DNA of 64,000 nt from Poecilobothrus nobilitatus (GCA_947095535.1 OX352772.1:111067321-111131320), one strand, 5' to 3'; positions 11,072 to 22,614 are shown, numbered from the stretch's first letter. Numbers and translations: made by a program. The notes: generated by a model not told the origin, from the letters alone.

Positions 11072-12432
11072 AAAATTGCTCCTCCGTTTGTAACACCTCG
11101 ATAAGTTAGCTAGATATACATTCAAAGGTATGGATCGGGTCAGAATTAAATTCTAAGTCGATTAAGCATTGTCCGTCCTTCCGTCTGTCCGTCAGCAAGA
11201 AAACTCAAAAACTAAGAAAGCTAGAGTCTTGAAATTAACACAAAATAATCTTACATCAATTTGCAGGTTCCCTATTTTTTTTGGTTGAGATCCGACCAAA
11301 ACTTCGAGTAGCCCTCCAAGAACTAACTTTTAGATCTCCACATTTTTTTTTAAATAGAGCCATGCAATTTTAACTGCTTATATATATCATAAAAATATTA
11401 ATTTTATTATTTACAACATTTTTCTGTAGCCCCACCCGTTACAGAGCTGCAGCTCCCCAAATTTCTAAAAAGTTGTATATTTAAATTGTTATAACACAAG
11501 TTGTATAAGTTAACATTATATTTATAACCGTACAATAAGGATCGAGTATAATAAAATTACTCCTCCGTTTGTAACACCTCGAAGTAAACGAACTAGATAT
11601 ACCTTCAAAGATAGATATACCTTTGTATGGATCGGATCAGAATCAAATTCTGAGTCGATTAAGCCATGTCTGTCCGCCCTTCCGTCCGTCAGCACGCTAA
11701 CTCAAAAACTAAGAAAGCTAGAATTTTGAAATTTACACGAAATGCAAGAAATTTGTAGGTTCCCTATTTTTTTTGGTTGAGTTCCGACCAAAACTTCGAG
11801 TAGCTCCCGAACAACTAACTTATAGATCTCCAAAATTATTTTAATATTGTAAGCAGAGTGACAAGCTGTGAATATACTAACGGTTCGTACGGGTATCTAA
11901 GAGTTGACAAAGGCAACTGTATTCTTTCTCGTTTTATTTCTATTAACAACTTTTCTTAATATAATCTTACCTAAAAATTGATTTTGTTTAATCGATAATT
12001 TGAAATTGTTGAGCATGATGCTTAGTACAAAAAAAATTAAATAAATAAAAAAAATATCGGTTGCTTGAAGAATTTATATTTATATGATTTTCGCATACAT
12101 ATTTATATAACTTATGTTTATTTACATATCGTATATGTCACTGATGAATGACTGATATATAATGCATATGAATAGTATAAATTATTATACATTTGCCGCT
12201 TGGTATTAAATGGTACTATAGCATATTTGGAAAAGTTTTGGATTGATAATCGTTATGTAGAAGCTTAAAATCTGCTTTTGCAGAATGTATAACATATAGT
12301 TTGAATATATGTACAACCCATAGTTCTAAAAATTATAAAATTCACCCAAATTATTTTAAAATAGTAAAAAATTAAAAAAATAATATTATAAGCAGAGTAA
12401 GAGTTGACAAAGGCAACTGTATTCTTCCTCGT
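11072..12432 (+). mobile_element. HINE-A copy 2, internally deleted and split by copy 3
   Basis: It begins at the CTCCTCCGTTTGTAACACC block without the opening hairpin, runs to ~11517, and resumes at ~11935 with the ATTTCTATTAACAACTTTT block that lies 3' in the full-length copy. It ends with the usual AGTTG..CAACT hairpin and CCTCGT at 12432. The stretch in between is a separate shorter copy. Confidence 0.65.
11522..11934 (+). mobile_element. HINE-A copy 3, short internally deleted form nested in copy 2
   Basis: Both ends are present (TATAACCGTACAATAAGGATC at the 5' side; CGTACGGGTATC..CTTTCTCG at the 3' side), but the middle ~1.1 kb is missing, leaving 413 bp. It sits between the two parts of copy 2. 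Confidence 0.65.
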
Positions 12433-13554
12433 TATACCCTTACGATAGGATCGGGTATAATAAAATTACTCCTCCGTTTGTAACACTTCGAAATAAGCCA
12501 GCTAGATATACCTTCAAAATTATGGCTCGGATCAGAATCAAATTCTGAGTCGATTAGACCATGTCCGTCCGTCCGTCCGTCAGCACGCTAACTCAAAAAC
12601 TAAGAAAGCTATAATCTTGAAATTTACACAAAATATTCTGGGAGCAATTTTTGGTTGAGTTCCGACCAAAACTTCGGATAGCTCCCGAACAACTAACTTT
12701 TAGATCTCGACATTTTTTTTGAAATAGAGCCATGAAATTTTAACTGCTGATAGATATCATAAAAATATTAATTTTATGTTAATATGAATTTTTCTGTAGC
12801 CCCACCCGTTAAGGAGGTACAGCCCCCCAAAGCCCCAAAAATTTCTATATTTAAATTGTTATAATTGTTATAACTGGTACATATAAGTTCTATAAGGTAT
12901 ATCTTCAATCTGAGAATTCCAAACGATAGGTGCTATTATGAGCTTTACAAACATGTATATAATAAATATATACTTTTGCTATACGGTGTCTTAATTTACC
13001 GTTATGCGAAACTGAATTATTGTAAAATCCTTCAACCCTTCTATCTTCTAAACGGTTTAAGTTGGAAACTTGCAATTTTGAGAGAAAATAGATCTTTGAA
13101 AATAAGTATGAGTCATTTCAGATTTTTTTTTGTATCACCCCCCGTTTAGGAGCTGCAAGGGGTCAAAAACTGAAAATTTCCTAAACACCTGTAACTTGAA
13201 CAATATAAATATACTATGTACGCATTAATATAATATAATATTTAAAATTAGTACTAAGTAACTTTAATATACATTTTCCGCTTAGTATTAAATGGTATTA
13301 TAAAATATTTGAAAGTTTTGGATTAATAATCGTTATGTGGAGGGTTAGAATCTGCTTTTGAAGAATGTATAAACATATAGTTTGAATATATGTATAACCC
13401 ATAGTTCTAGAAATTATAAAATTCACCCAAATTATTTTAAAATACTAAAATATTAAAAAAATAATATTGTAAGGAGAGTGACAGGCTGTGAACATACTAA
13501 CGGTTCGTACGGGTACCTAAGAGTTGACAAAGGCAACTGTATTCTTCCTCGTTT
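12433..13554 (+). mobile_element. HINE-A copy 4, internally deleted
   Basis: Opening hairpin TATACCCTTACGATAGGATCG at 12433, TCCG run at ~12566 and the standard 3' end at ~13550. It lacks part of the region around the 'caacacctgtt' block. It begins immediately at the 3' end of copy 2, so the two copies lie end to end. Confidence 0.7.
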
Positions 13555-14320
13555 TTTATATAAACTTTAAATCAAGTTTAGTAGGTACTAAATTTTTTAT
13601 TTAAAACAAATTTTTTTCAACAATAATTCCGAATTTTAACAGTATTTTAAAGTTTTCAAACTATGTATTGTTGTTTTATAATTTTTTAATTTTCCATATA
13701 AACTTTAAATAAACTTTATTAGGTACTAAGTTTGTTATTCAACACAATTTTTTTAACAATAATTTTGTATGTAAACTAACTTAAACCAGCTTAAACTTTG
13801 AATGAGGTTTAGTAGATACAGATACTAAGTTTATTATTCAACGCATTTTTTTTAACAATAATTCTGTATTCAAACCAAACTTTAAAATCAATATAAAAAG
13901 CTGTCCCAGGTAAATACAAAAACCATCGTTGAAAATTTTCTAACAATATAGTATAGACACAGACCAAATTTCAACAATATAGTCTAGAGAGAGATCAAAT
14001 TCTTAAGTTTCAGTAATATAGTATAGACTCAGACCAAATTTTAACAATATAGTATAGACAATTTTATTAGGTACTAAGTTTATCATTCAATTTTTTGCAA
14101 CAATAATTATAAACGCAAACCAAACCTAAACTTTAAATCAAGTTTAGGAGGTAGGTACTAAGTTTATTATTTAAAACAATTTTTTTCAACAATAGTTCCA
14201 TATTAAAATAATATTTTAAAGCTTTAAAACTACGTATTGTTGCTTTTAAAAGTCTTTAATTTTCCATATAAACTTTACATCATTTTTATTAGGTACTAAG
14301 TTTATTATTAAACACATTTT
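13555..14320. repeat. Irregular tandem repeat region, left part
   Basis: Repeats an AAACTTTAAATcAA...TTTAGTAGGTACTAAG block at ~13562, 13699, 13795, 14128 and 14270, with TTCAACAATAATTC blocks between, plus several copies of AACAATATAGTATAGACAC (13945-14060). The spacing is uneven (roughly 90-150 bp). It resumes after HINE-A copy 5 at 15895. No genes. Confidence 0.65.
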
Positions 14321-15894
14321 TATACCCGTACGATGGGATCGGGTATAATAAAATTACTCCTCCGTTTGTAACACCTCGAAATAAGCGAGCTAGATATACC
14401 TTCAAAGGTATGGATCGGATCAGAAAAAAATTCTAAGACTTTTGAGCCATGTCCGTCCGTCCGTCCGTCAGCACGCTAACTCAAAAACTAAGAGAGCTAG
14501 AATCTTGAAATTTACACAAAATATTCTTGGAGTAATGTGTAGGTTCCCTATTTTTTTTGGTTGAGTTTGGACCAAACCTTAAGGTAGCTCTCGAACACCT
14601 AACTTTTAGATCCCGACATTTTTTTTGAAATAGAGCTATGAAATTTTAACTGCTGATAGATCTCACAAAAATATTAATTTTATTTTTACTAACTTTTTTT
14701 TGTAGCCCCACCCGTTACGGAGCTACAGCTCCCCAAAGGTTCAAAAGAGCTCTATATTTAAATTGTTATAGCACAAGTTTTATAAGGTATATCTTCATTT
14801 TGAAAGCGACAGACGATTACTACTTTCATTGGCTTTAAAAGTGTATTCACAATAAATATATATTTGTGGCATACGGTGTCTTAATTTACCGTTATGCGAA
14901 ACTCAAATTTTGCAAAATTCTTTAACCCTTCTATATTCTAAACGATTAAAGTCTTGAAATTTTGACAGAAGTTAGATCTTTGAAAATTAGTATGAGTCAT
15001 TTCAGAAATTTTTTTTCTATCACTCCCCGTTTAGGAGCTGTAAGGGGTCAAAAACTGAAAATTTCCTATTTTTAAACACCTGTAACTTGAACACCTGTTA
15101 AAATTTTTTTGAAGTAATACACAAAAATTAAAGCGTCAACATTATACTCTTATTTCTGTTAACAACTTTTTTTAATAATATAGGGTTACTTTATAATTGA
15201 CGAAAGTGTTACTTGATTTTTTCAAATTTTCTAACAAATTTCTTTAACGATTTTTTTGCATTTTGTTTTACTCGATAATTTGAAATTGTTGAGGATATAA
15301 TGCGTAGTACAAAAAAATGTAAATAAATAAACAACATAACGGTTGCTTGAAGAATTTTTATTTATATGATATTGTTATACATACATACTTATATAATATC
15401 ATGTTTATTTACATATTGTATATGTCACTAGTGAATGAATGATAAGAGTATAGATGTATATTATATAGCGCCGTATTTACATACATATATGTATTTTATT
15501 GTACTTATAAGAAATTATTCTGTCAATGGAATATTTAAATATAATATAATATAATATTTAAAATTATATTTACTATTTTGTACTAAGTAAATTTAATATA
15601 CATTTACCGCTTAGTATTAAATGGTACTATAGAATATTTGAAAAAGTTTTGGATTGATAATCGTTATGTTAAAATCTGCTTATCTCAGAGATCTGCTATA
15701 AATCTCTGTTAAACATATAGTTTGAATATATGTACAACCCATAATTCTAGAAATTATAAAATTCACCCAAATTATTTTAAAATACTAAAATATTAAAAAA
15801 ATAATATTGTAAGCAAAGTGACAGGCTGTGAACATACTAACGGTTCGTACGGGTATCTAAGAGTTGACAAAGTCAACTGTATTCTTCCTCGTTT
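14321..15894 (+). mobile_element. HINE-A copy 5, full length, inserted in the tandem repeat region
   Basis: A complete ~1.57 kb copy starting TATACCCGTACGATGGGATC and ending CTTCCTCGTTTT. The flanking sequence on its two sides (ATTATTAAACACATTTT and TTTAACAATAATTCTG) is contiguous in an uninterrupted neighbouring unit at ~13830, so insertion occurred in a T run without obvious target duplication, as expected for Helentrons. Confidence 0.75.
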
Positions 15895-16650
15895 TTAACA
15901 ATAATTCTGTATTCAAACCAAACTTTAAAATCAACATTAAACGCTATTCCAAGTAAATACAAAAACCAGAGGAAAACACTGTACTAAAAGCTCTTTCACC
16001 TTGAAATCCACAAATTCACATTGGAAATTTTCCAACAATATAGTATAGACACGAACTAAATTTCAACAATATAGTATAGACACAGTTCCTCCTGGCGGAA
16101 CCGCCTTAGAATAAGCTCTATTAAAAGCTCCATCAGGCGGAACCGCCATATCCTAACTACTAAATTTAAATAAAAAATAATTCAAAATAAAAATAAAATA
16201 GTTATGCCAAAGAAATTATTGAAACACTGACTTTCTAACGAAAACTAAAATCATTCCTAATTATTTTTGCACATACATATTTCATAAACCCCCTTGCTTT
16301 TTTGAATAAACAAGCTACCTACATAACTTTTAAAAACAAATTTTTTTTTATTATACAAAAAGACTTATTATAAGACCCATTATAAAACTATCAATTTTTG
16401 AAATGAAATGCCTTTTTCTATATTTTCTTACATAAATGCTTCAATTTTAAAGTTTTATTGTTTCGTTTTTGTAATTGTATCTTTTTTATAATTTTGGAAT
16501 TTGAAATTTTGTAAAATCAATTGTTTCTGACTAAAGTAACTACAATATAAAGAACATTTTTAATTTTAACTACATTTTTTTAAACTACTTGTCTTACAAT
16601 AAGTTTAAAAATTATTTAAAGTACTTTTAATATTTGTTTATAAATTATAG
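15895..16650. other. Tandem repeat remainder and intron-like upstream region of GGT
   Basis: 15895-16110 continues the tandem repeat region, with AACAATATAGTATAGACAC units near 16033 and 16065. At ~16093 and ~16137 the perfect palindrome GGCGGAACCGCC appears twice. The rest to 16650 is AT-rich and ends in TTTATAAATTATAG, a splice acceptor for the GGT exon. I searched by eye for an upstream GGT exon with a membrane anchor and found none. Confidence 0.5.
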
Positions 16651-18399
16651 AACGATTTTTCAAAAAGGAGGAAATGTAGTTGATGCAGCAATCGCTACTC
16701 TTCTTTGCAATGGGATAGTGACATTACAAAGTATGGGCATCGGAGGTGGATTTTTAATGAACTTATATATAAAATCTGATAGAAAAGCTTGGACCATTGA
16801 TGCTCGTGAAGTAGCTCCTCTATATGCCAAGAAAAATATGTTTGTGAATTTATCAAGAGATGCCGCTATAAGAGGACCACTATCAATTGCAGTTCCAGGC
16901 GAAATTGCAGGCTATGCAGAAGCTCTGAAACATTTCGGAACAATGAAATGGAGCAGCTTAATTGATCCAACAATTAAAATCTGTGAAAATGGATTTAAAA
17001 TAACTCGCCATATGTACGATTCCTTAAATATTAATTCATTTATTAAAGAGGATTCACATTTACGAAGGACTTTTGTTAATATCAAAACCAATGAATTTCA
17101 TCAGATAGGAACTCATGTGTTTCCACCAGAAGAATTGTGTCAAACTTATCGCATTTTAGCAATGGAAGGTCCTGATTCATTTTACAAAGGATCATTAGCT
17201 ACTTTAATAGCAGAAGATTTAAAAGAATTAGGCAGTATTATTATTAGAGATGACTTAAGTATTTATCATGTAGATATGGTGCCATCAATTTTAGTTGAAC
17301 TAGATAATGATTCTACAATATATGTGATCCCGCCAGCTGGTAGTGGTTCTCTGGTATCTCATATATTAGGAATATTGAAAGGATACAATATGACAGAACG
17401 AAGCATTGCTGATGGCACTAAAAATGATCTTACATATCATCGTATAGTGGAAGCTTTCAAATTTACTTATGCGAAAAGATCTGATTTGGGTGATTTAAGA
17501 TTTAATCCGCATGCAACTTATGTAAGAATTATAAATTATTAAAAAAAAAGAATAATCTGACTTGCTTACAGTTATTAAGCAACTTAACTTCAAATTTATA
17601 TGGTGAAGAAATACGTAGGTTAATTGATGATAATAAAACATTTGACGAATTGAAGCATTACGGAATAAACTCGAATTTCAAATCTGATCATGGAACTTCA
17701 CATTTGTCACTGGTTGCACCTAATGGCGATGCAATTTCTGTCACTAGTACCGTTAATTTTTAGTAAAATACTCTTAAATATTTAGTAAATAGAACTGAAT
17801 TTCTTAATCCATATTAATATATTTCAGTTTTGGTAGTGGTATTACTGGAAAACGAACTGGTATTATATTTAACAGTGGGATGGATGATTTTTCAAAACCA
17901 GATGGAGTAAGTTTTTTCGGTCTGCCACCGTCAAAAACAAATTTTATTGAACCTAGGAAAAGAGCTCTATCATCAATGAGTCCTACAATAATTACAAATA
18001 AGAGAGGCTTTGTGAAATTGGTAGTGGGTGCAGCTGGTGGTACCAAAATTCCAAGTTCTGTAGCACAAGTAATTGTAAGAACTATTTGGTTTAACGAAGA
18101 TATAAAACAAGCTATAGACGCACCAAGGATACATCATCAGTTAATTCCAAACATTGTTGATTACGAGTTCGGTGTTGTACAAGTAAATAATTTAATAATT
18201 ACTATAATTTCAGTTATGTCATATAATAAGTAACGTTTTTTGTACTTTTTAGAACGTCATTGAAGGACTTTTAAAGCGGGGGCATACAGTAAATAGATAC
18301 CGAGCACGTGGTTCAGTGGTTTGTGGAATCTATAAAAACGAAACAGCTATATATGCCAATGCTGACTATAGAAAAGAAGGTGCAGCATCTGGATTTTAA
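16651..18399 (+). CDS. GGT: Gamma-glutamyltransferase (GGT), four 3' exons
   Basis: This enzyme cleaves the gamma-glutamyl bond of glutathione outside the cell and transfers or hydrolyses the glutamyl group; GGTs are type II membrane proteins cut autocatalytically into two subunits. Exons by splice sites: 16651-17521, 17572-17762, 17828-18182 and 18253-18399 (TAA at 18397), with phases that agree and ~521 codons, against ~570 for the family. Visible landmarks: QKGGNVVDAAIA and SMGIGGGFLM early; DAREVAP (glutamate-binding Arg); the self-cleavage and catalytic Thr at 17695-17697 in DHGTSHLS; TSTVN and YFGSGI; MDDFS; LSSMSP; GAAGGTKI near the end. One substitution is notable: the residue before MDDFS is Gly where Glu or Gln is usual. 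The start is missing: the in-frame TTG at 16634 lies in intron sequence, so one or more upstream exons with the membrane anchor are out of view or lost. The polyadenylation signal is probably AATAAA near 18445. Confidence 0.88.
17522..17571 (+). other. GGT intron (50 nt)
   Basis: Donor GTAAGAATT, acceptor TTGCTTACAG. It contains the stop codon that ends the naive reading frame. Removing it joins ...CAT GCA ACT TAT to TTA TTA AGC in frame and restores GGT similarity on both sides. Confidence 0.85.
17763..17827 (+). other. GGT intron (65 nt)
   Basis: Donor GTAAAATAC, acceptor ATATATTTCAG. It splits the Tyr codon of the conserved N-[FL]-Y-F-G-S motif (TA|T), and the spliced frame matches the family exactly there. 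Confidence 0.9.
18183..18252 (+). other. GGT intron (70 nt)
   Basis: Donor GTAAATAAT, acceptor TGTACTTTTTAG. The spliced product reads FGVVQ followed by NVIEGLLKRGH, the usual GGT C-terminal context. Without splicing the frame runs into a stop near 18231. Confidence 0.88.
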
Positions 18400-18702
18400 A
18401 CATACCTAAGCGTTCCATATAGATATATTTTGAAAATTGTTTTTAATAAAAAAGTATTACAAACAAAGTATAAAAAACAAAACATTGCAAACAAAGTATT
18501 ACAAAAAAAAAAAACAAATAAATAAAACAAAAAAAAATGTCACTAATTTTATTTATTTTTAAGATTTTGCAGCAATATAAGAATATAATTAATTATCATC
18601 GTGTTAAAAAAATCATGTTAAAAAAAAGTATTTTAATTATCCAAATAATAGTTCTATTTTTATTAACTACTGGAAATTAAGTTTAACTAATTAAATTAAT
18701 TT
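18400..18702. other. GGT 3' flank, AT-rich
   Basis: AATAAA-containing GGT 3' end followed by A-rich sequence. No gene seen. Confidence 0.5.
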
Positions 18703-18742
18703 TATACCCGTATGATAGTCTAAAAATGCTGTGACCTTTTTT
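18703..18742 (+). mobile_element. HINE-A 5' end fragment
   Basis: TATACCCGTATGATAG is the first part of the HINE-A opening hairpin. It is cut off after about 20 bases and followed directly by a second, complete HINE-A start at 18743. Confidence 0.5.
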
Positions 18743-20296
18743 TATACCCGTACAATAAGTATCGGGTATAATAAAATGACTCCTCCGTTTGTAACACCTC
18801 GAAATAAGCGAGCTAGATATACCTTCAAAGGTATGGATCGGATCAGAAAAAAATTCTAAGGCGATTGGGCCATGTCCGTCCGTCCGTCCGTCCGTCCGTC
18901 AGCACGCTAACTCAAAAACTAAGAAAGCTAGAATCTTGAAATTTACACTTCTTCAGAAATTTAATATTCTGGGAGCAATTTGTAGGTTCCCTATTTTTTT
19001 TGGTTGAGTTTGGACCAAAACTTAGGGTAGCTCTCGAACACCTAACTTTTAGATCCCCACATTTTTTTTGAAATAGAGCTATGAAATTTTAACTGCTGAT
19101 AAGATCTCACAAAAATATTAATTATATTTTTAATAACTTTTTTTTGTAGCCCCACTCGTTACGGAGTTACTTAGTGGAGCTCCCCAAAGGTTCAAAAAAG
19201 CTCTATATTTAAATTGTTATAACACAAGTTGTATAAGGTGTATTTTCATTTTGAAAACGCCAAACAATTACTACTTTTATTTTTAAAAGTATATATACAA
19301 TAAATATATATTTGTGGCATACGGTGTCTTAATTTACCGTTATGCGAAACTCAAATTTTAAAAAATCCTTTAACCCTTCTATCTTCTAAAAGGTTTAAGT
19401 TGGAAACTTGAAATTTTGACAGAAGTTAGATCTTTGAAAATAAGTATGAGTCATTCCAAAAATTTTTTTTGTACCACTCTCCGTTTAGGAGCTGTAAGGG
19501 GTCAAAAACTGAAAACTTCCTATTTTTAAACACCTGTAACTTGAACACCTGTTTAAATTTTTTGAAGTAATACACAAAAATTAAAGATTCAATATTATAG
19601 TCTTATTTCTGTTAACAACTTTTTTTAATAATATAGGGTTACTTTTGAGTTGACGAAAGTATTACTTGATTTTTTCAAATTTTAACAAATTTCTTTAACG
19701 AATTTTTTGCATTTTGTTTTACTCGATAATTTGAAATTGTTGAGGATATAATGCGTAGTACATAAAAATGTAAATAAATAAACAACATAACATGGTTGCT
19801 TGAAGAATTTTTATTTATATGATATTGATATATATACATACCTATATAATATCATGTTTATTTACATATCGTATATGTCACTAGTGAATGAATGACAAGA
19901 GTATAAATGTATATTATACAGCGCCGTATTTACACACATATATGTATTTTATTGTACGTATAAGAAATCATTCTATGAATGGAAATATTTTTAAAGAAAT
20001 ATTGCAATGTATGGCGATATACTTATAACAATATAAATATACTATGTGAGCATTAATATAATATAATATTTAAAATTATATTTACTATTTTGTAATTTAA
20101 TATACATTTAGCTCTTAGTATTAAATGGTACTATAGAATATTGGAAAAAGTTTTAGATTGATAATCGTTATGTGGAAGGTTAGAATCTGCTTTTGAAGAA
20201 TGTATAAACATATAGTTTGAATATATGTACAATCCATAGTTCTTGAAATTATAAAATTCACCCAAATTATTTTAAAACACTAAAATATTAAAAAAA

Positions 20297-22480
20297 CAAG
20301 TAAATGTAACAGTAAGTCGATGCAACCGACTTATTAATACCCTACACCTGAATAATTCGTATTAAATTAAAAATCCATAAGTTTTTTTGGCAGCTGTTTG
20401 ACCTTCTTGCCTTTTCTGTCTTATTCAACTCGAATTTGAGGAACGTAAAAGAGGCATCCTCTTGGGATATGCTTGACACCTTTGTAAAAAATTTTAAGTT
20501 TCTATCTTTATTAATTTCGAAGATTGTTAGTCCTTGAGAGGTGTGTGTCAGGTAATAGAATTGCCACTCCAATTCATCGAATCCATCTCAGGAACATAAG
20601 GAAAACATGCCAGAACACCATTGTACTAAATTTAAAGGTTCTACTTTTGTTGGTTTTGGAGATATGCTCGTTGCTCTGGGGCTCGTCCGGAAGTTTACAA
20701 AATCCAAACCCATTGGCCAAATCCTTTTAAATTTCAGAGACATAAATCAAACGGGAAGGAACACCATTCTGCCTAATTTAAAGGTAATATCTTTGTTGCT
20801 TTTGGTGATAATATGATTTTCTCTGAGGCTCGTTCGGAAGATTCCAAGATAAGAACCCATGGACCAAATCCTCTCAAATTTCAGAGACTTAAATAAAATA
20901 TGAAAGAACACCACTCTGCCAAAATTAAAGGTTATATCGTAGTTGGTTTTGGAGATAATCTCATTTGCTCTGGTGCTCGTTCGGAAGCTTCCAAAATCCA
21001 AACCCATGGACCAAATCCTCTTAAATTTCAGAGACATAAATCGAACGGGAAGAAACATCATTGTAAACAATTTTAAGGTTCCATCTTTGTTGATTTTGGA
21101 GATAATCTCGTTTGCTCTGGGGCTGGTTCGGAAGCTTCCAAAATTCGAACCCATTGACCAAATCCTCTAAAATTTCAGAGACCTAAATCAAACATGAAAG
21201 AACAACATGCTGCCAAATTTAAAGGTTATATCTTTGTTGTTTTTGGAGATAATCTCATTTGCTCTGGGGCTCGTTCGGAAGCTTCCAAAATCCAAGCCCA
21301 TGCACCAAATCCTCTTAAATTTCAGAGACATAAATCAAACGGGGAGGAACACCATTCTGCCAAATTTAAAGGTTCTATCTTCGTTGGTTTTGGAGATAAT
21401 CTCGTTTGCTCTGGGGCTTGTTCGGAAGCTTCCAATATACGAATCCATGGTGCAAATTCTTTTAAATGTCAGTTTCCAATTTTAATAGAAAAGGAAACAT
21501 AACAGCACACTCTTGTACTAAAAATAAAGGTTCTATTTTTTTTTTGGTTGTGGAGATATACTTGTTTGCTCTGGGGCTCGTTCGGAAGCTTCCAAGATCC
21601 GAACCCATGAACCAAATCCTCCCAAATTTCAGAGACCTAAATCAAACATGAAAGAACACCATTCTGCCAAATTTAAAGATTATATCTTTGTTATTTTTGG
21701 AAATAATCTCATTTGCTCTGGGGCTCGTTCGGAAGCTTCCAAAATCCAAACCCATTGTCCAAATCCTCTCAAATTTCAGAGAAACAAATCGAACGGGAAG
21801 GAACATCATTGTACAAAATTTAAAGGTTCTATCTTTGTTGATTTTGGAGATAATCTCGTTTGCTCTGGAGCTCGTTCAGTAGCTTCCAAAACCCGAACCC
21901 ATGGACCAAATCCTCTCAAATTTTAGCGGCTTAAATAAAACATGAAAGAACACCACTCTATAAAATTGGAAGGTTATATCTTTATTGGTTTTGGAGATAA
22001 TCTCATTTGCTCTTGTGCTCGTTCGAAAGCTTCCAAAATCCAAACCCATGGATTAAATCCTCATAAATGTCAGAGACATAAATCGAACGGGAAGCAACAT
22101 CATTGTACAAAATTTAAAGGTTTTTAATTTTGTTGGTTTTGGAGATAATCTCGTTTGCTCTGGAATCATTCGGAAGCTTCCAGAATTCGAACTCATAGAC
22201 CGATTTTGTCCAGATTCGAACTTAGCCTTCCTTTCGTAATTAGCAACCTACTATATAAATTTCATCAAGATATCTTTATTAGTTTTTGAGGTATCGTGCG
22301 AACGGGTGGACAGAGGGACGGACGGACGGAGGGACGGATGGACGGACATCGTTAAATCGACTCAGGAGGTGATCCTGATTCAGAATATATATACATGTCC
22401 ATATCTAACTCGCTTCCTTTTCGTGGTTACAAACACCGTACCAAAGTTAATATACCCTATACTTTAGGTGTAGGGAATAA
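20297..22480 (-). mobile_element. HINE-B copy 1 (Helentron-like with minisatellite), ~2.18 kb
   Basis: Read on the minus strand it opens TTATTCCCTACACC, contains a TCCGTCC run (22304-22350) after CAGGATCACCTCCTGAGTC, then an ~148-bp tandem array. It ends with a complementary GGTGTAGGGTATTAAT block and the hairpin AAGTCGGTTGCATCGACTT about 20 nt from its end. The order (5' block, 'gatcagga..gagtcga..tccgtccg', tandem array, complementary 3' block, terminal hairpin) matches DINE-1/Helentron-associated elements. It is non-coding; short ORFs in it are reading frames of the tandem unit. Confidence 0.75.
20600..22200. repeat. ~148-bp minisatellite inside HINE-B copy 1 (about 11 units)
   Basis: The unit includes AACACCATTCTGCCAAATTT, TTTTGGAGATAATCTCGTTT, GCTCTGGGGCTCGTTCGGAA and CCCATGGACCAAATCCTC. 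Units begin at about 20612, 20759, 20905, 21050, 21200, 21345, 21500, 21650, 21800, 21945 and 22095. Two slightly different variants (Asn/Cys versus Thr-type) seem to alternate in part of the array. Confidence 0.85.
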
Positions 22481-22614
22481 TAATATTGTAAACAGAGGGA
22501 CAAGCTGTGAACATTCTAACGGTTCGTACGGGTATCTAAGACTTGACAAAGGCAATTGTAATCTTTCTCGTTTAATTTGATTTTTAGTAAATTTCATACA
22601 AATTTGTATTACTA

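Larger units (their letters stand above)
18743..22571 (+). mobile_element. HINE-A copy 6, split by HINE-B
   Basis: Part one (18743-20296) runs from the opening hairpin TATACCCGTACAATAAGTATC to the 'aaatattaaaaaaa' block. Part two (22481-22571) resumes with TAATATTGTAAACAG and carries the sub-terminal GTACGGGTATC, the near-terminal hairpin and CTTTCTCG. In intact copies these two edges are adjacent, so the intervening HINE-B inserted later. Confidence 0.8.

Noticed and set aside
16634..16650. GGT start at 16634
   Set aside because: The codon is TTG and the sequence ends in a splice acceptor (TTATAG) at 16650, so it is intron.
17804..18046. Minus-strand ORF opposite GGT
   Set aside because: Shadow of the conserved GGT exon.
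20342..22580. About a dozen overlapping ORFs on both strands
   Set aside because: They are reading frames of the ~148-bp HINE-B repeat; similar peptides recur because the DNA repeats.
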